A stretch of 64,000 nt of DNA from the NCBI GenBank assembly GCA_024516155.1, contig JAJJXM010000024.1, positions 558,001 to 622,000 on the forward strand. The letters run 5' to 3'. A program made the position numbers and the translations under genes. The DNA comes from Pyronema omphalodes (Eukaryota; Ascomycota; Pezizomycetes; Pezizales; Pyronemataceae). The notes below the pieces were generated by a model. The model searched no databases. It worked only from the letters and a program-made list of their open reading frames with translations, and had not been told where the DNA came from. Shown here piece after piece: positions 43,984-55,977 of this stretch (position 1 is its first letter; each line of letters begins with the position of its first letter).

Positions 43984-45912
43984 ATGACGACTGTGGTGTT
44001 TGCCGCGAACAACAAGGAATACCGCAGCCGATTGGTTCGTGTGTTAAGAGAAGTTGGAGAGAAGAGAATCGCCCAGCTGACGATCATCACAGCGAGCGCA
44101 TAGAGCGTGTCTGCAGTGCAAACGGCGACGTGTGAGTTGAAAATTTTCACTATTAACCCAATAACCCCGGAGCAACTTCTGACATCTTCGTCAATAGAGA
44201 CGCTGTGAGCCGCCTTTCGAAAACCACGACCGCTGCGCCGGTTGCGCACGCGACGGAATCGCCTGCAGGTCTGTGCCCGGGTCCGTCCCGTCATCGCGTC
44301 ACCACTGACTCCGTCTAGTTTGGTCCCCGCGTCTACCTCCGCTCCCCGCCCCGCCCCATCTCCACCTCCTCTTGACGCTGACCCCCCTCGTCCACGCTTT
44401 GTCGGTGATTTAAACCCGGAGTCTGTGTTTCTCACCTCGGCCACTCCACAGCAACGTGATCTTACAGACGTGGGAGTATGGAGTGCTACGCCCGACGCGC
44501 CTGCACCTCGTGCGATTCCGCCTCACATTCCTCCGCCGTATCTTGGGTATCTTGACAGTATTGGAGCGTTTGCTTTACCACCTCCTCGCTCTCGAGAAGG
44601 CCTTATCCATATATATTTCGAATCAGTTCACCCTATTCTACCGTTACTTAATGAAAGTCACTTCCGTGCCCAGCATGCTGAGTCTACTGTCAGCACTCCC
44701 CTCCTGCACGCAGTTCTCCTTGTAGCCGCCCGTCACCCAGCTGCAGCAAAACACCTCCCCGCTGGTCAATCTGCTCGCTCATTCGCCTCTGCAACAGCTG
44801 ATAAAATCTTGGCCTTATTACACATCAACATTGAGCGCGACCGTGTTACTTTAGTTCGCATTCATGGGTTACTAGCTCTCCATTCCGAAGGCCCCAGTGG
44901 TAATGAAGCCGCATCTCTCCAATTATCCACAGCTCTTCACCATGCCTACTCCCTTGGTCTCCACCTGTCCCGTGCAAGTCCTGACCAGGATGAACAAAAC
45001 CTCTGGTGGTCTCTATGGGTCCTTGACTCCCTTCAAGCAGCTCTCTGTGGACGCCCCGTTGGTGTTCGGAGGGAAGACATCTCCGTTCCTCTTCCTCCAG
45101 CCGGCCTAGCCCCTGCTTTCGACGCCGCTTTGAACATCACCCATATCCTCGGATCCGTCATCGCTCTCTATCGTCCCCTCGCCAAAGATGCCGGTTGGGA
45201 GCAAGGTTTCCCCGCCATGGAAACCGTTATCCCTCTCTCCTTCCATGGCGAAGTTGCAGATACCCTCAGATTATTCTATCACGCCGTTGCAATCCTTTCT
45301 CACCGCAGCAATGACCCTGCCGCCGGCTCTGCATCCTACCTCCGTCGCTTAGATAGCGCAAGTTCTATCCTTCGCCTCTGTTCCCAGCGCCGGGACTGGC
45401 CTCCATTACCAGTAGTCCCCTACGCCGTTTCCCTAGCCCTAACAACCTTCTACCTCGTCTTCCGACGCAATGGAGACGGGGGTAGGGAGGGCTGTATCCA
45501 GAGCTGCGAAATCCTAGAATCCCTAGGCGCATACTGGTGGTTCGCAGGCGCCATGGCAAGAATGGGTAGAGCGGCAATGGAACGGGTAGCAGTCAAAGAG
45601 GCTGCAGGGGTATTGACGGGACTTGGGGGAGGAGAGGTAGGTGGTCAAGGTATGGTCGAGGGTGATACCGGGGATGTTCAGGGTGATGGTTTGGAGGCTT
45701 GGTTTTTGCAGTTTTTTCCGGATTTGGCGAATCCTACAGGATGGGGTTGGGGTGGCGTGGCGGGGATGGGACCACCGGTTATTGGGCCGCCGGGTGTGGG
45801 ACAGCCGGGGATGGGACCGCCGGGTATGGGGGGCGTTGGAGGTGGTATGGGACCACCCGGGATGGGTGGCTTTGCGGGTATGCCCGGTGGAGGAGGTGTT
45901 AGCGGGGTTTAG
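43984..45912 (+). CDS. Zn2Cys6 transcription factor with fungal-specific regulatory domain
   Basis: Four exons are proposed, 43984-44034, 44093-44131, 44198-44268 and 44319-45912, giving 584 aa. Splice donors are GTTCGT, GTGAGT and GTCTGT; acceptors end CACAG, AATAG and TCTAG. Joined, exons 2-4 restore a textbook binuclear cluster C-x2-C-x6-C-x9-C-x2-C-x6-C (ACLQCKRRR, RRCEPPFENHDRCAGCARDG). A Pro-rich linker leads to the regulatory domain (SREGLIHIYFESVHPILPLL, DEQNLWWSLWVLDSLQAALC). The C-terminus is a Gly/Met/Pro-rich low-complexity tail of repeated GMGPPGMGG-like units. Such factors bind CGG-type sites and control metabolic genes. No target is inferable from context. The first exon (MTTVVFAANNKEYRSRL) is the least certain part. 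Confidence 0.85.
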
Positions 45913-46289
45913 ATGATGGGGTATGATTCTTAAGAAAGTTGGGGTTGGGGTTGGGGCTTGGGGCTTGGGTCTAGGGAGAGAGATGGGGTAGGGTAGGGGC
46001 AGGGCATGTGCCCTGTTCCGGTTTTTTTGTGTGCATGATTACACCGTTATAGTTTCAACGTTGATGTTTATTTTGAAGTTTAAACCAATGGTATATATAG
46101 TTTCTGTTGTATTGAAGGCTAAAATATAAATCACATACATAAGTATATATACATATATACACAAACCGATGTTGAAATAGACTTCAATCACAAGCAACCA
46201 GCGGCCAGCGCAGCTCCGTGGCCAGCGCGGCTCCCGTGACTAGCGAAAACATTGAAGACTATAGTGACAAAACTACTAAGCGAGCATAA
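45913..46289. other. intergenic with G-rich repeat
   Basis: Shortly after the stop comes a GGGGTT/GGGGCTT-like run (about 45940-45968), then a purine-rich stretch and AT-rich sequence leading to the tRNA. No gene. Confidence 0.6.
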
Positions 46290-46391
46290 GCTCGGATGGT
46301 CTAGTGGTATGATTCTCGCTTAGGGTTACTCCCTAAGTTATCAGCTTCAGTGATTTGCGAGAGGTCCCAGGTTCAAATCCTGGTTCGAGCC
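46290..46391 (+). tRNA. tRNA-Pro (anticodon AGG), intron-containing
   Basis: Acceptor strands GCTCGGA and TTCGAGC pair over seven positions with one G-T. The D arm and A box read TGGTCTAGTGG. The anticodon stem TCTCGC pairs with GCGAGA and carries TTAGGG at the 5' side of the loop, so the anticodon is AGG. An intron of about 29 nt follows the base 3' of the anticodon (about 46328-46353). The T arm CCAGG-TTCAAAT-CCTGG contains the B box. A T-run for Pol III termination lies at 46397-46402. Confidence 0.93.
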
Positions 46392-46396
46392 GTTTC

Positions 46397-46402
46397 TTTT
46401 TT
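46397..46402 (+). terminator. RNA polymerase III T-run terminator
   Basis: Six consecutive T six bases after the tRNA-Pro discriminator base. Confidence 0.8.
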
Positions 46403-49391
46403 GGGGGGTTTCTTTTGTGGTTTTTATTAAGGATAGTTGGGATGGGGAGCTGATTTTGAATGGAAGGGGGGTTGAGGGGTTGGTGTATGGGATATGGGGA
46501 TGCGGGGATGTGGGGATTAGGGGATGTGGGAGGAGCATAGGGATTGGAAAATGTAATAGGAAAGAAATAACTTTACATTGTGATGAAAAGATAGTATAGT
46601 GATGAAGATGCTTTGTTGCATCTACTTTTTGGCTCGTCGAATGAATATAGTGTTTATAAATTATGGGCTCGAGTCGCAGTTATTTTTAAGTTATGAAATA
46701 AGTATTTCTCTGATATCAAGAATCTAGATTATGTGAGCCCGGAGCATGGAGCATGGAGCATGAAAGGATGATGTTTTCGTTTTGCAGTTATGTTGTACAT
46801 AGAAGAACAATTCATTTTCGTTGTACTTATGTACATGTATGTATGTACGTGCTATGGGAATATTACATAATAGCCTATATGTAGACTGTTTGAAAATATG
46901 AGTCATATTGGAGGAATTAGTAGGACTTGCATGGAAGTTCAATTAATGAGCAAAGGTCTACAATGCCCGTCTCTTGGCGCAGATATCATATAACTACTGG
47001 TGGTATATCATAATGGAAACTATTGAGGCTATAACTTATCGATACCACGGTCCACGGATACTAATCAATATCGCAGTATGTATCAGTATACTGTATCCGC
47101 TACTATAATTCATCACCATTAGACGGTTGGGAACGTTTAAGAATTAATCAATCAATCAACCATCATCATTAGCGCTAAACCATCATAGCTCGCTTATAAC
47201 CGAAACATAGGTAACGGCACTAGCTCCACCATAGTACATACTCGCGTTTGTCTAGTCTATGTTCTACAGTGTATCGGGTCTATCGGGTCTACAGTCTACC
47301 AGCCATGGATTCAGTGAAAAGCTACGACGGCAAGCCGAAATACCCAATGTAGGCACATCATAATTTATACTTTAAGAAAGAAGAAATTTCACGTAACTAG
47401 TCAGGAGAGAGTTTCTGGCAGCACGTACTCCCACGCTTTCTAATCAATTCCCATAATCTGTTATGAACGATGTTTCCAAAGCTTTTACAAATCATAAATT
47501 CATAATAAGTACAGGCTTTCAGTTTGTTTCGACGGAGCTCAAGATTACGGAACGTGCGAAAAACGTCGTGTTGACGTTTCGGATAGATTTGAGACTGGTG
47601 ATACCTTATGATGCACGCGCGACGGGTCTTAATATTGCAGCCGTGAATACGATGTACTTTTGTGATACTTCAACCCTGTAAAACAGCGGGTGCAATACGT
47701 AAAGTAAGACATCGAAGGTTATTGTACGAGACTTACTGAACTATTGAAAGTAGCACACACTAAAGTATCCAAACACGCCAAGCTCCTCACTCAACAGTCA
47801 CTTTTTGAATACCCAGAAAAAATAATGTTTATGCCTGACGTAGCATGTAGTACGTGGGTGTTCTTGTAAACATTCACAAACATTGCATCTAGAGTACCGC
47901 GTAGCGCACCGATTGTGATCGCTACAGAGTGATCCACATCGCCTTCATGCATTACGATCCTGCATATAGAACGCCTTGGACTCAAATTTGCATTTCATTT
48001 ATGATCCAGCCGCCAAAAATACTTGATTCTATGCCATACAGCTTTGAACCTCTTTTTTATGCACGATTCAGCCTCTCATCTCGCTTCTTTCTCGCGTGAA
48101 AATGTCATAATACGTGCGGAGATATCTTACTGGCGCGGCGAAAAATACAGTGCAACAGTTTGACCTGACGTAGCAATTCACGAAGCACAGTAACAATGGA
48201 TTATGGAATACGGCATCAGATTGACCTCACTTATCACACATAGCTATTCTCGGGTATGCAATGATCTATTGTCTGTATTTGCATCTTGTATCACGGATGC
48301 TAGCCGTAAGGATCATTTCTTGCACGTTATAGCACTTGAGGCTTGACTTGGGAATAAACACTTTCGCCTCCAGAGTGCAATATTGTAACCCCTCTGCTTG
48401 ACCATTTTTTCACCTGCAGGGAGATTACTGCGCTATCGTTTATCCGCCAGCCTCAGACTTTCTTTATTCATGGTTCGCGCTTTACCGCAGCATCGGATAG
48501 TCGGCTTCTGATTTTAATATGTATTGTTTTTATTAAATCTATACTCCGAGGAGAATAGGTTCGGTTCATATTTCCAAGTCTTGGCTTGTGCGCACCGCAT
48601 CGCAGCATGGATGTTTCGCGGCGCTGTTGAATGAACTACAGAACAGGAAGGATCTGAAAATAGATCTGCGTTCTGTAGGAATAATCTTGCGTTACTTTTG
48701 GGGATGAGATCACGCTTATGCAGCCACAAGGCTCCCCATAACAGAAACTTGCATTACACGATCAGTCAATGATGCGCTCTTGTCCCAGGAATACTGGTAG
48801 AATCATCGCATATTTTGCACGACGAACGTACTAACAATATGCATCTATTGATCAGGATCTATCCTCATTGTAACTTGAAGGTTTATAACCTTACTAACTG
48901 TTAAGTAAACGATGTATCTCGCGATGCCAATTATTAGACCGTCTTATTATGCATCTTACATGTCATGATGAAATAATAGGTCGGAATGTTTCCACAACTC
49001 CAAAAAAAGATGCATTAACGCTTCCAATGTCTCTGTTCTTTATCAAGTATGGTATGCATGTTTTAAACCCCACGTTCCTTTTCAACAATGCTGCAGCTGC
49101 ACAAAAGCCAAAATTGGGAAATAAGAACAAAATTTATTCCCTTTCCCAAGGGCAAATTCTACTAGTACTACTGTGCCTTGAGAGATTTCGGATAACTGTA
49201 CCAGGCTTTCATATTCCATATCTAGGGTACACCACCATGATCAGAACGGCACTTTGTGGAAACTCTCTCTCCATTCCGACACCCGAAAGGCTGTAGTTAC
49301 AATATTCGCATGCCTCATGCTAGGGATAAAATGTTTCAGAACAAAGGGCACAATGACAAGCGTAATTTACATACTATTAAAGCCGAGAAAA
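46403..49391. other. gene-poor AT-rich region
   Basis: No supportable gene over about 3 kb. Frames at 47463-47681 (plus) and 48514-48729 (minus) have somewhat protein-like composition but no start context, splice partner or motif. Small repeats of GGAGCAT (about 46740-46761) and GTATGTA (about 46833-46850) are present. Confidence 0.5.
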
Positions 49392-50650
49392 ATGGATCTT
49401 CCGCGCATCCCATTTCCTTCTAAGTACTCAACAACCGAACAGATGCCAGACGACAATCGCAGTCAAATACGACATGAGTTATATGATAAAGCCGCCGTTT
49501 CTTTATTATGGATCAGCTGTTTACTTTCTTTAATACTAATCCTGACTCGGTTAATATGGAGATATCGACGGGGCGAAACATACTCTAAGGACGACAAATG
49601 GATGGCCATCGCAATCATACCGTTAATTCTTCGATTAATTACATCACAAATTATAAATACATTTTTAACATCCAACTTTGATCATAATAAATATTCACAC
49701 TCAAGCATGACCGAAGAAGAAATCCATCGGCGGATTGTAGGCTCGATTATGGTCCTTCCTTCTAGGATCATGTACGCGGGGGTTCTATGGGCAATGAAAG
49801 CATCGATATTATACTGGTTCGAAAGATATACGGGAAAGGAAAGATCATATGGTACAGTGATCAGAATTGCGCGGGTGACGCTGATTGTGTCATATCTTGG
49901 TGTTATTGTCAGTACTTTTGTGGATTGTCGACCAATTCATTTATACTGGCAAATCTGGCCAGATCCAGGACGATGCGTTCGCGCAAAAATACAACTCATT
50001 GTAATGGCAGCATTGAATATGTATGTATTATTTCATGATATCCTTTAACTATTTTTTTCCTTGGCTAATCACCTTTTTTAGTGTTACCGACTTATACCTC
50101 ATCGCAATTCCTCTACCGCTGGTCATTCGAGCACGTCTTCCATTGAAACGCAAATTACAACTCTCCTTCCTATTCAGTCTCAGCTTCTTGATAGTAATCG
50201 TCACTATCACACGAATGGCCGGTCTTCTCCGACGCGAAAACAAACTCTCCCAACAATCACGGTCTCTGTGGGCCTCTATAGAAATCTTCATAGCCTGTAT
50301 CGTCGCCAATGCTCCTATTCTCAATTCCTTCTTCCAAACCGTACGACAACAAAACTTATCAAACCAAGGTGGAGCTGGTAGATCGAAAGGTGCTTCTCTT
50401 GTACAACGACAAGCCCGAATGCCGGTTACTGGACAAAATAGCTTTGGATCCCTTACAAGAAATGATGGAATGGATTCCGTGGCTGAGCCGGTATGTAGAA
50501 TGTATCTGAGAGGTTTTTGATGAAACCGTAGCTAATAGTTTTTAGTCGGTTAGTGAGGTTACTGGTAAAAGATTTCACAGTCGGAACATGTCAGACGGCG
50601 GTGACCTGCAGACATATAGTCTAGAATCAGACACGAAATCTGTAGTGTGA
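49392..50650 (+). CDS. fungal rhodopsin-domain (SAT4/Pth11-like) membrane protein
   Basis: Three exons, 49392-50020, 50082-50490 and 50546-50650, join to 380 aa. Introns run GTATGT...TTTTAG twice. The first join gives AALNI-VTDLYLIAIPLPLV, the hallmark segment of this family, and the second gives AEP-SVSEVT. Seven hydrophobic segments are visible. The conserved KDDKWMAIAIIP and MKASILYWFERYTG stretches and the DCRPIHLYWQIWPDPGRCV loop with its two Cys are in the usual order. The cytosolic tail is Ser/Gln/Arg-rich. Members are plasma-membrane proteins of mostly unknown ligand; Pth11-type relatives sense surfaces or effector cues. The frame is open to 49254, but MDLPRIPFPS is the better start. 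The gene is AT-richer than its neighbours. Confidence 0.87.
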
Positions 50651-51854
50651 CCGGCACATTGCTGACCAGTGGCCATACGAGCACATCCACCCAGCATTAT
50701 TTTCCACCAGAAGTTTCCTCCTAAACAAAATTCAATCCATGCCCCATTAACCTTTCTTGTGTAATATTGAATCGTTGGTAATCGTCCAAATTTTTGTATG
50801 CCTTTGGTAAATAACCTCGGTGTATGTACATGTTTTTGTAAATAATTATGTTTGTACTAGCTAGCTAGCCGCTGCATCAGTTGAGAATGAATTTCTAATC
50901 TTGCTTGCCTTTTTGTTTTTTCCTGAAAACCTTAAATTTCATCGACTAAGCATGGTTATCAATACGAGACTCGAAGACCACATGGTAATACAGTGTAGGT
51001 ATCACCACAGATGATGTCATGTATTCTGACCGGATTCCGGAACACCAAAAGATGACGTAATCGAAAGTATCACAAACAAAAGATTATTCTTCTTTCGATA
51101 TCTAGAAAAATGAGGCATTCTCTAGACTCAATACACTATCTTAGTGGTACGTGGGAAGATGCAACATGAAACTCATAACGCCCTATTAACTATTATCGTA
51201 AATTGTTGTATCACCTAGTAAAAGAAAAAAGGCTCTACCAACAGCCAAGCAGAGAGTACACATATTGTCTAAACTCTCTTCTACGCTTCTCAAAGTCATC
51301 CAATCAATCCGTTAATTCCGTTTCTATATCTATATCTACATACCATTACCCGTCTCCTCGCCTGACTTCTTTGCAATTCTTTGTTTCCCGTACTATACAT
51401 ACAGCCTAGTTTATACCTTTCTCAAATCTTTCTTAATATCAGACATTAGTGTTAGTGAGTAAGAAAAATGCATGGATGCATGCATGTCATAAAAGATTCT
51501 AGTCATGAACTATCACTCGAAACAATAACTACATCACAATAAACCCTTCCCTTGGCGCAATAAAATCCATCATGGTTTCAATTTCTGTTTATTTCCTAAG
51601 CTGTCACCTTGCTGATTGCCATTATTGCATATCATAGTATCGTACGTCCTCGAAGCCCAAGGGTGAGAAGTAGGTCTCGGGAGTCGGGACTCGGGGCCCA
51701 TCAAGATTTCTATGCCGCTTATGGAGATAATCAAAGATAATCAAAGATTGGCTACATATTGCATGCATTTGAATAGAGTTTAAGTATCTGGAAACTACTG
51801 ATCTAAACCTTCAGCGAACAAAGCTGCCGGACAGGATGACATAAAGAGGAAGCG
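50651..51854. other. intergenic, no gene seen
   Basis: AT-rich 3' flank of the membrane-protein gene. No motif-bearing ORF, tRNA or clear repeat before the AGAGAATCAC array. Confidence 0.6.
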
Positions 51855-51856
51855 AT

Positions 51857-51946
51857 GAATCACAGAGAATCACAGAGAATCACAGAGAATCCAGAGAATC
51901 GCAAAGAATCACAGAGAATCACAGAGAATCACCGAGAATCACAGAT
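51857..51946 (+). repeat. AGAGAATCAC decamer minisatellite
   Basis: About nine imperfect copies of a 10-nt unit (CACAGAGAAT), two of them shortened or altered (CCAGAGAAT, CGCAAAGAAT). Confidence 0.85.
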
Positions 51947-52679
51947 CCAGAGCGACACATGCAGAAAACATCAACGCAAAAGCATCAGTATCAATTTCCA
52001 ATCACAGAATCTTTTTCACAAACTTAAAATTCCCGGATTACAAGGAAACCCACCAATCCATTCCCATCAACGTATGCAGAAGCAATATCACGGCTATGTC
52101 CACACAACCAATCCAAATATCCATATCATCCGAATCATATCGCACGATGGCTTCCAAGTTCCAACCCATCACTCAACCCATCACTCAATCCATCACTCAA
52201 TATCATAAAACAACACCAAACTTCAACCCCCCGCAAAAAAAAAAAAAAAACACCGATAACCCCGATAACAAAATTGCGCTCACCTCGAAAAGAAGCGGTG
52301 GATATTTTCTTTTTCTTTATACGATGAACTACCCTTTCCAAACATCTATGGGCGGTGTGCGGCATACATTACAGACCTGCAGTTATGATCAAGACCATGG
52401 GGAAAGGATTTCCGGGCTTAGGTTTTTTTCTATTCATCTTTTCTATTCATCTTTTCATCTTTTGTACCACCATACTCATACTATAAATCCTCGCCCCGCG
52501 CCCCTGTGAATCCTCGTCCCGCGTCCCTAGTCTAGAATATATCCCCACGCATCCCCACGCATCAAGCAAACCATAACACCGGACATCAGCCCGATATAGC
52601 ACCTTAGCGTGATGCAAAGCATATATGCCGTAGCGTTCGGGGGTGTAGCTTGTGTATACCTGATATACCACGGCATTAC

Positions 52680-52920
52680 GGTACCATAGCATCACAGCAT
52701 CATAGCACCATAGTACCATAGCATCATAGCATCACAGCACAGCATCACAGCATCATAGCATCATAGCATCATAGCATCACAGCATCACAGTACCACAGCA
52801 TCACAGTACCACAGCATCATAGCATCACATCACCACAGCACCACAGCACAGCACCACAGCACAGTACCATAGCACAGCACCACAGCATCACAGCACCACA
52901 GCATCACAGTACCGAATACA
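52680..52920 (+). repeat. CATCACAG/CATAGCAC short-unit repeat field
   Basis: Interleaved imperfect units AGCATCACAGC, AGCATCATAGC, AGCACCACAGC and AGTACCATAGC over about 240 bp. The dominant periods are about 10 and 5. Confidence 0.85.
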
Positions 52921-52945
52921 AAGCATATAATCCATACCATAGCCG

Positions 52946-52975
52946 CATAGCATAGCATAGCATAGCATAGCATAG
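52946..52975 (+). repeat. pentanucleotide (CATAG)6
   Basis: Six perfect CATAG units; a second run, (CATAG)7, lies at 53050-53084, separated by a duplicated block containing CATACCATAGCCGCAT. Confidence 0.95.
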
Positions 52976-53049
52976 CATCACAGCATCATAGTACCGAATA
53001 CAAAGCATAGCATATCATCCATACCATAGCCGCATGACGTTCTGTACAG

Positions 53050-53084
53050 CATAGCATAGCATAGCATAGCATAGCATAGCATAG
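53050..53084 (+). repeat. pentanucleotide (CATAG)7
   Basis: Seven perfect CATAG units, paired with the array at 52946-52975; shared flanking text indicates a local duplication. Confidence 0.95.
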
Positions 53085-53194
53085 CATTAGCGCAGTGAGC
53101 GGCGTGGCGCGGTGAGTCGCGCGGTAGTGGCGCGGTAGTGGCGCGTATACGACTGTATCTGAGTTCCATTTTGGTGAGATGATACGTGACACGT

Positions 53195-53395
53195 CTGGAT
53201 ATATCATATATGATATATTATATATGATATGTGTAGTGGTATTGTATGTATAGTATAGTATTGTATGTATGTATAGTATAGTATTGTATGTATAGTATAG
53301 TATTGTATGTATAGTATGTATGTATAGTATTGTATGTATGTATACTATAGCTAAATATGCGATGGATGGATGTATACTATATACTATACTATATA
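53195..53395 (+). repeat. TATAGTATGTATG-type A/T/G repeat field
   Basis: ATATCATATATGATATATTA palindromic runs are followed by repeated TATAGTATTGTATGTA units to about 53395. Confidence 0.85.
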
Positions 53396-53477
53396 TAGGT
53401 ACCATTTACATAACCACATAACCGAAGAATTAGAAATAACATTGTTTTTTTTTTTCTTAAACTTTAACCCATGTAGG

Positions 53478-53650
53478 TTCTCAGTTCAGCTCAGTTCAGT
53501 TCAGTTCAGTTCTCAGTTCTCAGTTCTCAGTTCTCAGCTCAGTTCAGTTCAGTTCCCAGTTCAGCTCAGCTCAGTTCAGTTCGAGGTTCCAAGTTCAGAT
53601 CAGATCAGTTCAGTTCTCAGTTCTCAGTTCAGTTCAGTTCCAAGTTCAGA
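53478..53650 (+). repeat. CAGTT/CTCAGTT pentamer-heptamer repeat field
   Basis: Mixed CAGTT, CTCAGTT and CAGAT units in tandem over about 170 bp, with the same text appearing in several phases. Confidence 0.88.
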
Positions 53651-53653
53651 TCA

Positions 53654-53827
53654 CTTTTTTTTATTTTTTTTCCTCTTTTTTTTCCTCTTTTTCTTCCTCT
53701 TTTTCTTCCTCTTTTTCTTCCTCTTTTTCTTCCTCTTTTTTTTCCTCTTTTTTTTCCTCTTTTTCTTCCTCTTTTTCTTCCTCTTTTCTTCCTCTTTTTT
53801 TTCTTCCTCTTTTTTTTCCCTCTTTTT
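53654..53827 (+). repeat. polypyrimidine minisatellite (TTTTTCTTCCTC-type)
   Basis: About 170 bp of almost pure T/C in 12-13-nt units (CCTCTTTTTCTT). The strand asymmetry is extreme, creating chance ORFs of Lys/Arg on minus and Phe/Leu on plus. Confidence 0.93.
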
Positions 53828-54414
53828 TGTAGAGCAGTTGATTCTAAAAAGCAAAAGAAAAAGAAAAAGAAAAAGGGGAAGAAAAACAACAAGAAGAAAG
53901 TTTACATGCAATGTAACGTGTAATGTTTCATGTAACGTGTATGTAACGTGTAATGTAATGTGTAATTCTTTATAATACAATCACCTCAACCCAACCCAAC
54001 TCACCTCAACTCAACCCAACGAAACAAAAAGAAAAGTAAGTAAGTAGCATGAATCAATATCCCAAACCATCAACCCAACCCAACCAAACCAAACCCAACA
54101 CCTTGTATCCACCAAGAAACCAACGAACCAACAAACCAACAAATGAAAACAAGCCAACCGACAAACCAGCCAATAAAACAAAAGCGCAAGAAAAAAGAAA
54201 AAAAAAAAAAAAACAACACAAAAAAAGAAAAAGGGAAACAAATAGAATAGAAAAAGAAAAACCGAAAGCAATTTGGTATCTCGATGACGAAATCCTCTGT
54301 TCCCAAGTTACTGTTACAACTCTCTTTCCTGATTTCACCCCCCTTCCCCCCCCCCCCCCCCCCCAACCACCCCAATGTATAAATCTACCATTCATCCCAC
54401 CAAGATCCTCGTTG
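53828..54414. other. low-complexity stretch, no gene seen
   Basis: A-rich and CAACC/CCAAC-rich repeats (about 53986-54175), an A-run near 54200 and a C-run (about 54347-54364). Overlapping ORFs on both strands are products of these biases. Confidence 0.7.
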
Positions 54415-55977
54415 CTAAACGCCCACGACCTCAACTCCATCTCTTTCAATATCCTGCATTACCAATTCCGGTCCTTCAATCCTCTTTAAATCCGCCCACC
54501 AACCACCTCTCATACGACTTTTCAAATACTGACCATCCTCATCACCATTGACTTTCCATACCATCTCTTCCAACCCAGCCAATTCCATTCCACCTTCGAC
54601 ATTTGCGTTTCCGAAGATATCTTCATAGCAGGTGTTATCCAGTACCAATTTCCGAATAGTACTCCTCAACCTTACTCCGAATTCTAAAAGGGGTAAATAA
54701 AATCCCGCCCATCCTTCCCCTTTCCGTACCGACACAGCGGCAAAGAAATCATCCAACGCAGCAGCAGTAATAGGAACTCCAGTCAAAGTCAACGAATCCA
54801 GCATCGAAAACTCCCTTACAGTATGTCTAACTCTAACCCACTCCGCGACTTGAGATAGAAAAGTCTCGCTATTAGTTCCTCCAATTTCGAGCATCTTTAC
54901 ACTAGCCGGAAGATAATCCAACGCAGTAATCATCAACTCTCCTTCTCCTGGTCCAGTTCGCTTTTTCCTTAATCCAACGATTGAAACACTTTTCAAGCTT
55001 TGCAGACTAACGAAAAGTCTCTGCATCATATGCGTATCAACCATCCATACATTTCTCATCTCCAACGTCTCCAGGTTCCTCCAGTTTGCATGGGTATCAA
55101 CAAAATCCACCGAATCCATACCAGGATGCCGATCATAGATTCTAGCCCAGAAATCCTTACCACCCGCAGGACCAGTATTCCAGCTCCAAGCTCTAATATT
55201 CGGCGCCTGATGTAGTGCAAGTGCGAGGATACCATGTTGCTGCGGTTCCTGATCATCGAGACAGTAGTGTTCACCGGAAAAGAATTGGCGGTTAAGCAAG
55301 GTTGAAACACCGGTGATGTGCGTGAGGTTTGGACATAGTTGGATTAATGATGGGAGATGAGTCTTCTCTAATGCGCAGGTGAGATAGGTGGCTAATCCTC
55401 CAGGAGGTAGGTGGATGCTGTTGACGGTTGCGGCAAGGTCGGGTCTCGCTTTTAGAGTTCTGATAAGGAGGGGAACTCTCCGCTCGAGTTGTAGGTGCTT
55501 GCTACCGAGGTTCAAGTGTCGAGTACAAATCTGCCGCTTATCTGAGTCGTGAATCAAGGTGTTGGAGTGGCAGATTGAGGAGTTGAAGTTAAGGTGGAGG
55601 TCTGAGTAGAGGTGTTCTTCGAGTAGGTTATTGTAGAGTTTTGAAACCCTGCTAAGACTGGCGAGTTCAAAGAGGTAGCAGAAGCTACAACTTAGTTTCG
55701 AATCCTCCTTCAAAAGATGGTCGAGGATCTGAAGATGAATTTCTGTCGGAAGAGTCGGGGTGGTATGAGTTTTCTGACCCGGAGGATGAATCGCATAAGT
55801 TTCCTCATGACCATCAGCAGCAGGAGCCTGACAACCGAGGAGACCATCAGCAGCGCAACCAGCACCAGTCCAAACAGGAGGTCGAAAAGAGGCCGGAAAG
55901 TCGTATCCGAAAAGCGATTGATGGCTAGCCGGCCCCGGCTTAAAGCCGCTGTCGGAAGGCTGTCCGTACGACTTCAT
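54415..55977 (-). CDS. F-box-like protein with LRR-like C-terminal region
   Basis: Single exon, 520 aa. An in-frame TGA about 14 codons before the first ATG bounds the N-terminus. After about 75 variable residues there is an F-box-like segment (LPTEIHLQILDHLLKEDSKL, FELASLSRVSKLYNNLLEEH). The rest has scattered leucine-rich segments of the kind seen in fungal F-box proteins (LETLEMRNVWMVDTHMMQRL, SLQSLKSVSIVGL, FSMLDSLTLTGVPIT). F-box proteins link substrates to SCF (Skp1-cullin) ubiquitin ligases; the target is unknown. It is the only intact gene inside the satellite-rich region, and its own sequence is not repetitive. Confidence 0.82.
   Translation of the reverse strand: MKSYGQPSDSGFKPGPASHQSLFGYDFPASFRPPVWTGAGCAADGLLGCQAPAADGHEETYAIHPPGQKTHTTPTLPTEIHLQILDHLLKEDSKLSCSFCYLFELASLSRVSKLYNNLLEEHLYSDLHLNFNSSICHSNTLIHDSDKRQICTRHLNLGSKHLQLERRVPLLIRTLKARPDLAATVNSIHLPPGGLATYLTCALEKTHLPSLIQLCPNLTHITGVSTLLNRQFFSGEHYCLDDQEPQQHGILALALHQAPNIRAWSWNTGPAGGKDFWARIYDRHPGMDSVDFVDTHANWRNLETLEMRNVWMVDTHMMQRLFVSLQSLKSVSIVGLRKKRTGPGEGELMITALDYLPASVKMLEIGGTNSETFLSQVAEWVRVRHTVREFSMLDSLTLTGVPITAAALDDFFAAVSVRKGEGWAGFYLPLLEFGVRLRSTIRKLVLDNTCYEDIFGNANVEGGMELAGLEEMVWKVNGDEDGQYLKSRMRGGWWADLKRIEGPELVMQDIERDGVEVVGV

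Noticed and set aside
43845..44444. 199-aa minus-strand ORF
   Set aside because: Antisense shadow over the Zn2Cys6 exons, which have a complete cysteine cluster and splice sites.
44242..45912. Taking the long plus ORF alone as a complete gene
   Set aside because: Its first 25 codons run through intron 3; three upstream exons restore the Zn2Cys6 domain in frame.
53370..53980. ORFs of 201, 109 and 87 aa on both strands
   Set aside because: Produced by CAGTT and polypyrimidine repeats; composition is two or three amino acids only.
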